DNA of 5,515 nt, taken from the NCBI GenBank assembly GCA_946480655.1, contig CAMLKN010000164.1:1-5515 (forward strand). The letters are read 5' to 3'. The notes beneath the pieces are model-generated. The model was not told where the DNA came from and did not search any database. It saw nothing but the letters and a program-made list of their open reading frames with translations. Position numbers and translations under genes: made by a program. Positions 1 to 5,448 of this stretch are shown here, in pieces. Positions within the stretch are counted from its first letter, which is position 1; each line of letters begins with the position of its first letter. Source of the stretch: an uncultured Devosia sp. Lineage in GTDB: Bacteria > Pseudomonadota > Alphaproteobacteria > Rhizobiales > Devosiaceae.

Positions 1-140
1 GCCGGATCGGCCTCGTCATAGGCCTCCACCTCGACGATCCGGCCGCCCACGCCGTCGAACAGCAGCGTCATGCCGATGAGCTCGGGCGCGACTTCGGTCA
101 CCGGCCGGTCGAAGAAGGTCTTGTCTATGGCAACGCTCAG
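1..140 (-). CDS. 3-methyladenine DNA glycosylase (AAG/MPG type), N-terminal part only
   Basis: This is the N-terminal part of a base-excision repair enzyme that removes alkylated purines such as 3-methyladenine from DNA; the gene continues past the left edge. The readable residues run TFFDRPVTEVAPELIG, then a hydrophobic stretch, then GRIVEVEAY. That matches the start of the Pur_DNA_glyco family: the FF-RP-EVA-LIG opening and the EAY motif. By analogy with human AAG, its Glu is catalytic (Glu125) and its Tyr stacks on the flipped base (Tyr127). The start is uncertain. The frame is open back to a TGA at 192-194 but contains no ATG, GTG or TTG upstream of the conserved FFDRP. CTG at 138-140 overlaps the stop of the upstream gene, CTG at 144-146 has GAAGG 7 nt before it, and the only GTG (99-101) would delete FFDRP. 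I placed the start at CTG 140 provisionally. It is co-oriented with, and probably co-transcribed with, the secreted-protein gene. Confidence 0.78.
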   Translation of the reverse strand, partial: MSVAIDKTFFDRPVTEVAPELIGMTLLFDGVGGRIVEVEAYDEADP

Positions 141-460
141 TTGCAGCCCCGCGCCTTCTCGATCTCGACGATCCGGGCCACATTCGTCCGTTCATAGACA
201 TTGAGCCGCACCGCGGCCTGGTCGGTGATCCAGCAGCCCGAATTGTCGAACACCTTCTTGGCGCGCTCGGTCTGGAAGCAATAGCCGTTCTGCTGGTAGA
301 TCAGGTTGCGCACTTCCCACAGGGCCTGGCAGGACAATTGCCGCAGGGCCGGCCGCGAGAAATACTCCGAGTCGTCGCAGCCGATGATCTCGTAGCAATT
401 GGCCATGGCACTGCCGGTCATGGCCGCCAGGGTTGCAAAGGCGATAAGCACTCGACGCAT
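137..460 (-). CDS. small secreted cysteine-rich protein, YARHG-domain type
   Basis: This encodes a predicted exported protein of 107 residues with no known enzymatic role. Residues 1-20 form a classic Sec signal peptide: MRR, a hydrophobic core of about 14 residues, then SAMA, with likely cleavage before NCYEI. The mature part is about 87 residues with six cysteines (C22, C28, C44, C61, C76, C106), enough for three disulfides in the periplasm. The central stretch around ALWEVRNLIYQQNGYCF and the following KKVF resembles the YARHG domain, found in bacterial cell-envelope and lipoprotein-like proteins; here the name motif reads YQQNG. The sequence before C22 is MAN, which is not a lipobox. An ATG lies six bases further upstream (464-466), but AGGAGG is only 1 nt from it and 7 nt from ATG 458-460, so the latter was chosen. 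The gene ends at a TGA overlapping the likely start of the DNA glycosylase. Family assignment is from motif recognition only. Confidence 0.82.
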   Translation of the reverse strand: MRRVLIAFATLAAMTGSAMANCYEIIGCDDSEYFSRPALRQLSCQALWEVRNLIYQQNGYCFQTERAKKVFDNSGCWITDQAAVRLNVYERTNVARIVEIEKARGCN

Positions 461-467
461 CTTCATC

Positions 468-473
468 CCTCCT
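468..473 (-). promoter_or_regulatory. Shine-Dalgarno of the secreted-protein gene
   Basis: On the minus strand AGGAGG (473 down to 468) is followed by G, then ATGAAGATG. It is 1 nt from the first ATG and 7 nt from the second, so it decides for the start at 458-460. Confidence 0.75.
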
Positions 474-607
474 GTGGCCCCAGCAAAGCACGAAGCCGCT
501 CGGTCGAACAGGGTGATTGGTGATAGCTTGACGAACGGTGCCTTCGGCGCGCTCGCCTTTGTCCGGGGAGGCGCCGGGACTATGTCTGCAGCAATCGTAC
601 CATTCAT

Positions 608-612
608 GGAGG
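608..612 (+). promoter_or_regulatory. Shine-Dalgarno of the VOC-family gene
   Basis: GGAGG lies 5 nt before ATG 618-620. An in-frame ATG at 606-608 overlaps this site and has no Shine-Dalgarno of its own, so 618 is the preferred start. The divergent intergenic stretch 461-617 around it shows only weak promoter-like hexamers (for example TTGACG at 528-533 without a matching -10), and I do not assign a promoter. Confidence 0.7.
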
Positions 613-617
613 TCGAG

Positions 618-1541
618 ATGATCGACACATCCGTCCAGACCAATGTCCGCTCCAAACCCGTCCTGCCGCTGAGCACCACGCTCGGCCCCGTGCATATAGC
701 CGTCACCGACCGGCAGAAGGCGCTCGCCATCTGGCAGGATGTCGTCGGCCTCGACCTTATCGAGGAACACGGCAACGCGCTGCATCTGGGCGCCGGCGGC
801 AAGACCCTGATCGTGCTCGAAACCGGCGCCACCCGCCCGGTCGTGCCGCGCAGCATCGGCCTCTATCATGTAGCCATCCATGTGCCCAACCGCGTCGACC
901 TGGCGCAGATGGCGGTTCGTGCCCTGCAGCGCAATGTCCGTATCTCGCCCACCGACCATCTCGTCTCCGAGGCCATCTACCTCTGGGACCTCGACGGCAA
1001 CGGTATCGAAGTCACTTTCGAAACCCCCTGGCGCGGCACGTTGGGCGATCCCGACAAGGGCCAGACCTATGCGGTCACGGCCGAGGGCAAGCCCCATTCG
1101 GGGCGCGATCCGATCGACCTCGATGGTCTGCTGGCCGAACTGGGCGAGAACCCGGTCCTGGCGACGCGCATGCCCGGCGGCACGCGCATCGGCCACGTCC
1201 ATGTCCATGTCAACGATCTCCATCAGGCCATGGACTTTTATCGCGACGTGCTGGGCTTTGGTGGCCTGATGCTGATCCAGTCCTTTGGCATGGGCGATGT
1301 CGGGCTCGACTACATGCCCCATACCCTGGCCTTCAACATCTGGTCCGGACCCAATGCGACCCTGCCGCCCGCCGGCTCGGCCGGGCTCCGGTGGTTCACC
1401 ATCGGCCTGCCCGATGCCGAGAGCCTTGATGGGTTGCGCGCCCGCCTCGAACAGGCCGGGGCGCCTATCGAAGTCGTCGGCAATGACTTCGAGACCCGCG
1501 ATCCGTTCGGCAACCGCATAAAAATCGTGGCCTCCGTCTAA
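618..1541 (+). CDS. VOC superfamily (glyoxalase/extradiol dioxygenase fold) protein, CatE-like
   Basis: This is a 307-residue cytoplasmic protein made of four beta-alpha-beta-beta-beta modules in two domains, resembling the CatE (catechol-2,3-dioxygenase) group of the vicinal oxygen chelate superfamily. Domain 1 (about residues 22-138) has all three expected metal ligands: H26 in GPVHIAV, H84 in GLYHVAI and E131 in DGNGIEVTFE. Domain 2 (about 190-307) keeps the first histidine (H193 in IGHVHVHV), but the equivalents of the other two look like W259 (LRWFTI) and K302 (GNRIKIV), so it probably holds no metal. The linker segment DGLLAEL, followed by IGHVHVHVNDL, is typical of this subgroup. Likely chemistry is metal-dependent dioxygenation or lyase/isomerase action on a small organic substrate, which cannot be named from sequence. 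It is the first gene of a probable three-gene operon and ends 45 nt before the dehydrogenase. The family call is firm; the catechol substrate is not. Confidence 0.88.
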   Translation: MIDTSVQTNVRSKPVLPLSTTLGPVHIAVTDRQKALAIWQDVVGLDLIEEHGNALHLGAGGKTLIVLETGATRPVVPRSIGLYHVAIHVPNRVDLAQMAVRALQRNVRISPTDHLVSEAIYLWDLDGNGIEVTFETPWRGTLGDPDKGQTYAVTAEGKPHSGRDPIDLDGLLAELGENPVLATRMPGGTRIGHVHVHVNDLHQAMDFYRDVLGFGGLMLIQSFGMGDVGLDYMPHTLAFNIWSGPNATLPPAGSAGLRWFTIGLPDAESLDGLRARLEQAGAPIEVVGNDFETRDPFGNRIKIVASV

Positions 1542-1554
1542 CTAACATGTTAGT
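1541..1554. promoter_or_regulatory. 14-bp perfect palindrome, candidate operator
   Basis: ACTAACATGTTAGT is its own reverse complement over all 14 bases. It starts on the last base of the VOC stop codon and lies 32 nt before the dehydrogenase ATG. A gapless palindrome centred on CATG suits a dimeric repressor. GntR/FCD regulators bind sites of this general shape, and E. coli rspAB, whose RspB resembles the downstream enzyme, is controlled by the GntR-type RspR (YdfH). No regulator gene is in the window, so the binding protein is inferred. Confidence 0.5.
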
Positions 1555-1589
1555 CCTTCCGCCACTCGCAATGGGGAAGGACTGACATG
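1546..1589 (+). promoter_or_regulatory. hairpin sequestering the dehydrogenase RBS and start codon
   Basis: The left arm CATGTTAGTCCTTCC (1546-1560) pairs with the right arm GGAAGGACTGACATG (1575-1589) over 15 positions. All are Watson-Crick except one G-U wobble (1551/1584), and the loop is 14 nt. The right arm contains both the Shine-Dalgarno GGAAGG (1575-1580) and the ATG (1587-1589). No T-tract follows, so it is not an intrinsic terminator. In a transcript from the VOC gene this would hide the initiation region unless opened. Confidence 0.65.
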
Positions 1590-2588
1590 CGCGCCATTCG
1601 CTGCAATGCGCCGGGTGAACTGGCACTGGTGGAGATTGACAGGCCGGAGCTCAAGCCCGGCTGGGTGCGGGTCGGGATCAGCCATATCGGCATCTGCGGC
1701 ACCGACTATCACATCTACGAAGGCAAGCACCCCTTCCTGCAATATCCCCGAATCATGGGTCATGAACTCTCCGGCACGGTGCTGGACGCCAATGGTGCCG
1801 AAGGGTTGGCCAAAGGCGATGTGGTCGTCGTCAATCCCTATCTGGCCTGTGGTTCCTGCCCGGCCTGCCGCGAGGGCAAGACCAATTGTTGCGAGACCCT
1901 CACCGTGCTCGGCGTCCATGGCGATGGCGGCATGGCCGAGGAAATCACTGTTCCGGCCAAAAACCTCTACCTCGCCGAGGGGCTGAGCCAGCGTGACGCG
2001 GCCATGGTCGAATTCCTCGCCATCGGCGCGCATGCCGTGCGGCGCACGGAGTTGAAGCCCGGCTGGCGGGTGCTGGTGGTCGGCGGCGGGCCGATCGGCC
2101 TTGGCGTTGCCTTCTTTGCCCGCATTGCCGGCGCCACCGTCACCATCCTTGACGCCGCCCCCGACAAGCTCGATGCCGCAAGGCAGTTCGGCTTCGGCGC
2201 TGCCGCGCTGGACGAGCGCGAGGGCGACGCCTTCAAGCGGGCCATGGGCAGCGGTTTTGACGCCGTTTTCGATGCCACCGGTTCCATCGCGGCCATGAAC
2301 GGTGCCGTCGCCTATTGCCGCAATGGCGGTGCGCTGACGCTGGTGGGCGTGGTCAAGGGCACCCTTGCGTGGGAAGACCCCGAAATCCACCGCCGCGAAC
2401 TGACCATCCGGTGCTCGCGCAATGCCACGCGCGAGGATTTCGACCACGTCATGGCCTCGATCCGCGCCGGGCACATCCCCACCGATCGCATTGCCACCCA
2501 TGCCACCAATTTTGCGGACGTTCCGGTCAATCTGCCCCTGTGGGCCAAGGCAAGACAGGGGCTGATCAAGGCGATTATTTCCGTATAG
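1587..2588 (+). CDS. zinc-dependent medium-chain alcohol/sugar-acid dehydrogenase, RspB/L-galactonate dehydrogenase-like
   Basis: This is a 333-residue cytoplasmic NAD(P)-dependent oxidoreductase of the zinc MDR family. The N-terminal GroES-like domain has the catalytic zinc ligands C37 (GICGTD), H59-E60 (MGHE) and probably E142 (VEFLAIGAHA). The structural zinc lobe is complete, with C88, C91, C94 and C102. The Rossmann domain carries VVGGGPIGLG (164-173), and D189 ends the second strand, which favours NAD over NADP. The sequences CGTDYHIYEG, NPYLACGSC, LGVHGDGG and CSRNATREDF resemble RspB and L-galactonate/L-idonate-type dehydrogenases more than simple alcohol dehydrogenases, so a sugar acid or polyol is the likely substrate. 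ATG 1587 has GGAAGG 6 nt upstream, but both sit in a strong hairpin, and a 14-bp palindrome lies just ahead, so expression is probably regulated separately from the VOC gene. The DUF924 gene follows after 9 nt. The exact substrate is unknown. Confidence 0.91.
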   Translation: MRAIRCNAPGELALVEIDRPELKPGWVRVGISHIGICGTDYHIYEGKHPFLQYPRIMGHELSGTVLDANGAEGLAKGDVVVVNPYLACGSCPACREGKTNCCETLTVLGVHGDGGMAEEITVPAKNLYLAEGLSQRDAAMVEFLAIGAHAVRRTELKPGWRVLVVGGGPIGLGVAFFARIAGATVTILDAAPDKLDAARQFGFGAAALDEREGDAFKRAMGSGFDAVFDATGSIAAMNGAVAYCRNGGALTLVGVVKGTLAWEDPEIHRRELTIRCSRNATREDFDHVMASIRAGHIPTDRIATHATNFADVPVNLPLWAKARQGLIKAIISV

Positions 2589-2597
2589 TCTGAGGGC

Positions 2598-3143
2598 ATG
2601 AAAAGCGCTCAGGACGTCCTCAATTTCTGGTTCGTCGAACACGGTTATGAAGACTGGTTCGGCGGCAAGCCTGACTTCGATGAAAAGCTCGCCGCCCGCT
2701 TCGGGGAGTTGCACGAGCAGGTCAGCCATGGCGAGGCTTGGCATTGGCGCGAAACCGCCAATGGCCGGCTGGCCGAGATCATCATGCTCGATCAGTTCTC
2801 GCGCCAGCTCCACCGCGGCACCGCCCGCGCCTTTGCCCAGGACGGCATGGCGCTGGTTCTGGCGCAGGAAGCCATCTTCGAAGGGGCGGACAAGGAAGTC
2901 GAACTGGGTCGCACCATGTTCTTCTACATGCCCTTCATGCATTCCGAATCCCTGGTGATCCAGGAGGAGGGCGTGCGCCTGTTCGAGACGATTGGCGACG
3001 AGAAGACGCTCAAATACATGACCGACCATCGCGATACGATCGCCCGCTTCGGCCGCTTCCCCTTCCGTAACAAGGCGCTGGGGCGCCAGAGCACGCCCGA
3101 GGAAATCGCCTATATGCGCGAACAGGAAGGCCGGGTGTTCTGA
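2598..3143 (+). CDS. DUF924 family protein
   Basis: This is a 181-residue soluble protein of the DUF924 family (Pfam PF06041), a helical, TPR-like family with no established biochemical function. The length is normal for the family, and its hallmark segments appear in order: VLNFWF (7-12), IMLDQFSRQ (62-70), RGTARAFAQD (73-82), FFYMPFMHSE (108-117), RFGRFPFRN (150-158), LGR (161-163) and STPEE (165-169). No signal peptide or membrane segment is visible. The start fits the family N-terminus, but the only Shine-Dalgarno-like sequence, GAGGG at 2592-2596, is 1 nt from the ATG. Translation may therefore depend on ribosomes finishing the dehydrogenase 9 nt upstream. It is the last gene of the plus-strand cluster and is followed directly by the convergent terminator. 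Members occur beside many unrelated genes, so the context says little about function. Confidence 0.93.
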   Translation: MKSAQDVLNFWFVEHGYEDWFGGKPDFDEKLAARFGELHEQVSHGEAWHWRETANGRLAEIIMLDQFSRQLHRGTARAFAQDGMALVLAQEAIFEGADKEVELGRTMFFYMPFMHSESLVIQEEGVRLFETIGDEKTLKYMTDHRDTIARFGRFPFRNKALGRQSTPEEIAYMREQEGRVF

Positions 3144-3150
3144 GGTCATG

Positions 3151-3175
3151 AAAAAGGGGCGCCGGAGCGCCCCTT
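3151..3175 (-). terminator. Rho-independent terminator of the ABC exporter gene, shared convergent region
   Basis: A 9-bp perfect stem (3154-3162 with 3167-3175) with a 4-nt loop is GC-rich. Read on the minus strand it ends in a run of five Ts (3155-3151), 5 nt after the exporter's TAA. On the plus strand the stem is followed by GGTGTTT, a much poorer tract, so it may stop the DUF924 transcript only inefficiently. Confidence 0.85.
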
Positions 3176-3180
3176 GGTGT

Positions 3181-4977
3181 TTATGCGACCAGTCCCTTGG
3201 TCAGTTCCAGCGCCTGCCGCTCGAACAGCCGGCGATAGATGCCGCCATTGAGGCGGATCAGCGCCTGGTGGTCACCCTCCTCGACGATCCTTCCCTTGTC
3301 GAAGACCAGCAGCCGGTCGAGCGCCCGCACCGTCGACAGCCGGTGGGCGATGACCAGCGTCGTGCGCCCCTGCATCAGCCGTTCCATCGCCTGCTGGATC
3401 ATCACCTCGCTCTCGCTGTCCAGGCTCGACGTTGCCTCGTCGAGAATGAGGATGGGCGCATCGGCCAGGAACGCCCGCGCAATGGCGACGCGCTGGCGCT
3501 CGCCACCCGATAGTTTCACCCCACGCTCGCCCACCATGGTTTCATACTGCTTGGGCAGGCTCATGATGAAGTCATGCGCGTTGGCCTGGCGGGCCGCTTC
3601 CATGATTTCGGCACGGCTGGCTTCGGGCCGGCCATAGGCGATGTTCTCGGCCAGCGTCCGGTGAAACAGGATGGGCTCCTGCTGCACGATGGCAATCTGG
3701 TTGCGAAGGCTCGCCTGCTGGTGATCGGCGATATTTTGCCCATCGATCCGGATGGCGCCATCCTTCACGTCATAGAGACGCTGGATCAGCTTGACGAAGG
3801 TCGTCTTGCCCGAGCCCGAATGGCCTACAAGCCCCACCCGTTCGCCCGGCTTGATGGTGACCGAAAAGTCCCTGTAGAGCGGGGTCGGGTGCGCGCCATA
3901 CTGGAAGGTGACGCGATCGAAGACGATCCCGCCATCCTTGATGACGATCGGCTTCGCCCCCGGCCTGTCCTCGATGCCCAAGGGCATGGAATCGATGGCA
4001 ACCAGCTCTTCCATGTCGTTGACCGAGCGCTGCAGGTTGCGGATATGCATGCCCACCTCGCGCAGGTTCCCCTGCAGGGTGAAATACATGGCCAGGACGA
4101 AGGTGATGTCGCCGGCGCTGGCGAGACCCTGGCTCCACATAAAGAGCCCCGTGCCCAGGATACCGGCCTGCATGCCCACCATCATGAAGCCCTGGATGGC
4201 CCCGCTGAAGTTGCCGCGGTTCCAGGTCCGGCGCGTGCGATGATCCCATTTGCTGAGGACATGGCCCAACCGCCCCTCTTCGCGGGTCTCGGCGCCGAAC
4301 GCCTTGACCACGGAATTGCAGCTGACAGCATCGGCCAGGGCGCCGCCCAGCCTCGTGTCCCACGCATTGGCGAGGGTCGCGGCAGGGGACACAAAACCCA
4401 TCGAGAGCGACACCGTCACGCCGACATAGATCATCGATCCCAGGCCCACCACGAGCCCGATCAACGGCCAGAAGACACCCAGGATGATCGTCGCTCCCAT
4501 CAGCATGACGAGCGAGGGCAGCAGTGCCACCAGCAGGGTGTCGTTGAGCGCATCGAGGGCCCACATGCCGCGCGTGATCTTGCGCACCGTCGAGCCTGCA
4601 AAGGCATTGGCGTGCCAGTCCGTCGAGAACCTCTGCACCCGGCGGAAACCGTCATTGGCAATGTCGGCCATCATCCTGAGCGTCAGCGAGATGATGTTGC
4701 GGAAGGTGAACCAGCGCACGAAAATGGCCAGCGCCCCAAGCGCCACGACAATGGCGAACGCATTGACAGCCTCGGTCGAGGCATTGCCGCCGCCCTTGGC
4801 GATCGCATCCACGATGCGGCCCGAGAACAGGGGCACGGTGACCAGGGCCAGCGTGTCCGTGATGACGAGCAGGCAGATCAGGCCGATGCGGCCGGGCTGC
4901 CTTGCCCAGTGACGAAGGGTGAAACCGAGCACGTTGCGATAGGCATCGGCGCGAAAATCGAGCTTCTTGCGACTCAT
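3181..4977 (-). CDS. ABC exporter half-transporter (fused permease and ATPase)
   Basis: This is a 598-residue inner-membrane protein with a type IV (MsbA-like) transmembrane domain followed by a nucleotide-binding domain, expected to work as a dimer exporting lipids, glycans, peptides or drugs. Six hydrophobic segments lie near residues 31-53, 72-92, 145-168, 170-190, 262-283 and 286-304. The ATPase part is complete: A-loop Y360, Walker A GHSGSGKT (385-392), Q-loop Q433, X-loop VGERG (482-486), signature LSGGE (489-493), Walker B ILILDE (509-514) with catalytic E514, D-loop SLD and H-loop H545. No key residue is missing, so it should hydrolyse ATP. ATG 4975-4977 is the only in-frame ATG/GTG/TTG back to at least 5040. 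Its Shine-Dalgarno is poor (GGA, 8 nt upstream). It is monocistronic in this window, with a long leader and candidate repressor-controlled promoter upstream and a strong terminator downstream. The substrate cannot be told from sequence. Confidence 0.95.
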   Translation of the reverse strand: MSRKKLDFRADAYRNVLGFTLRHWARQPGRIGLICLLVITDTLALVTVPLFSGRIVDAIAKGGGNASTEAVNAFAIVVALGALAIFVRWFTFRNIISLTLRMMADIANDGFRRVQRFSTDWHANAFAGSTVRKITRGMWALDALNDTLLVALLPSLVMLMGATIILGVFWPLIGLVVGLGSMIYVGVTVSLSMGFVSPAATLANAWDTRLGGALADAVSCNSVVKAFGAETREEGRLGHVLSKWDHRTRRTWNRGNFSGAIQGFMMVGMQAGILGTGLFMWSQGLASAGDITFVLAMYFTLQGNLREVGMHIRNLQRSVNDMEELVAIDSMPLGIEDRPGAKPIVIKDGGIVFDRVTFQYGAHPTPLYRDFSVTIKPGERVGLVGHSGSGKTTFVKLIQRLYDVKDGAIRIDGQNIADHQQASLRNQIAIVQQEPILFHRTLAENIAYGRPEASRAEIMEAARQANAHDFIMSLPKQYETMVGERGVKLSGGERQRVAIARAFLADAPILILDEATSSLDSESEVMIQQAMERLMQGRTTLVIAHRLSTVRALDRLLVFDKGRIVEEGDHQALIRLNGGIYRRLFERQALELTKGLVA

Positions 4978-5145
4978 TTGCTGCGTCCGGCGCCGTTCTC
5001 CGGCAACCGGTTCCTCAAAACAGGAGAATGAAAGGCGCAGCGGAGGCTCGGACCAACGACGTCCGAATTGGCGTCTCAGCTGCAGGAAAGAACGGAAAGA
5101 CCGCGGGTGGTCAGGCCGGTGCGGCGGACCACGGGGAGCAAGGAC
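4978..5145 (-). promoter_or_regulatory. structured leader between short ORF and exporter gene
   Basis: These 168 nt, read on the minus strand, hold no credible gene but several small inverted repeats. GTGGTC (5107-5112) pairs with GACCAC (5127-5132), with GCCG/CGGC pairing inside. TCGGAC (5048-5053) pairs with GTCCGA (5061-5066). A short GCCG/CGGC stem lies about 10-25 nt upstream of the exporter ATG. None is followed by a clear T-tract, so no attenuator terminator is evident. The stems are short enough that chance cannot be ruled out. Confidence 0.35.
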
Positions 5146-5193
5146 CTAACCTCGGCGCTTGCCCGCAAGGGGAGAAAACATCACTGCTGTCAT
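5146..5193 (-). CDS. 15-codon leader ORF upstream of the ABC exporter
   Basis: This is a possible leader peptide, MTAVMFSPLAGKRRG, ending in TAG. Its support is the initiation signal rather than homology: GGGGAGG (5206 down to 5200) lies 6 nt before the ATG, far better than the exporter's own site. It sits about 33 nt after the predicted transcription start and 168 nt before the exporter ATG. The peptide is too short for a signal sequence or domain and ends in a basic KRR-G. Short upstream ORFs of this kind precede some drug-efflux and resistance genes, where ribosome stalling controls expression. Whether that applies here is inference. It could also be a chance ORF behind a purine-rich stretch. 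Confidence 0.4.
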   Translation of the reverse strand: MTAVMFSPLAGKRRG

Positions 5194-5224
5194 GCAACGC
5201 CTCCCCTGAATTTGAAAATGAAGC

Positions 5225-5254
5225 GGCGAACGGTTTGTAACCAAACCGTTCGCC
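5225..5254. promoter_or_regulatory. perfect 13-bp inverted repeat, candidate repressor operator
   Basis: GGCGAACGGTTTG (5225-5237) and CAAACCGTTCGCC (5242-5254) are exact reverse complements separated by TAAC. The repeat covers the candidate -10 element and most of the spacer of the minus-strand promoter, where a bound repressor would block RNA polymerase. Size and symmetry suit a TetR-family dimer controlling an efflux gene; no regulator is in the window. Read as RNA on the minus strand it is followed by GCTTCATTTTC, so a weak terminator is an alternative. Confidence 0.6.
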
Positions 5255-5262
5255 CTTGCCAA
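5234..5262 (-). promoter_or_regulatory. candidate sigma-70-type promoter for leader ORF and exporter
   Basis: On the minus strand TTGGCA (5262-5257; five of six bases match TTGACA) is separated by exactly 17 nt from TACAAA (5239-5234; four of six match TATAAT). Transcription would start near 5227, about 33 nt before the leader ORF and 250 nt before the exporter ATG. The element overlaps the inverted repeat at 5225-5254. Prediction from motif match only. Confidence 0.5.
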
Positions 5263-5364
5263 TGCCGAAAATCGAGCACCGCGCAGTGTGATGCAACTTG
5301 GCAACGGGGGCAGGTGGCCTGCCTCGGCTTTCACTACCGTCACCGGAAACTCGCTCGCACACAT

Positions 5365-5396
5365 CCCCCTTCTTCAGAGGGAGGCCGGGTGGGGGC
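5365..5396. repeat. possible member of a dispersed C-rich/G-rich intergenic repeat
   Basis: The stretch reads as CCCCCTTCTTCAGAGGGAGG followed by CCGGGTGGGGG. It has the look of the dispersed intergenic elements common in Proteobacteria, in which a C-rich block and an AGGGAGG block fold together and a GGGTGGGGG tail follows. Only one copy is in the window, so repetition cannot be shown. Confidence 0.35.
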
Positions 5397-5448
5397 CTTC
5401 TGGGAGAAAGCCACATTCCAAAAAAAGTAATCCCCACTTCTTTCGGCG

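Noticed and set aside
528..587. TTGACG (528-533) or TTGTCC (559-564) with TATGTC (581-586) as promoter of the VOC gene
   Set aside because: TTGACG has no -10 match at 16-18 nt. The second pair matches only four and three of six bases, which is expected by chance in 150 nt.
192..1322. A 376-codon minus-strand open frame opposite the VOC gene
   Set aside because: It is antisense to a clear VOC-family gene, also overlaps the secreted-protein gene, and has no recognisable motif.
1542..3149. A 535-codon open frame on the minus strand across the dehydrogenase and DUF924 genes
   Set aside because: It is a shadow of two genes that share the same phase in GC-rich DNA. It has no recognisable domain, while both plus-strand genes have complete family motifs.
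3574..5031. A 485-codon plus-strand open frame opposite the ABC exporter
   Set aside because: The translation is rich in H, R, D and G with no domain, typical of antisense frames in GC-rich genes; the exporter on the other strand is unmistakable.
5412..5445. A weak AT-rich stem next to the A7 run (AAAAAAGT / ACTTCTTT) as a terminator
   Set aside because: The stem is mostly A-T with a mismatch, and no gene ends nearby on either strand.
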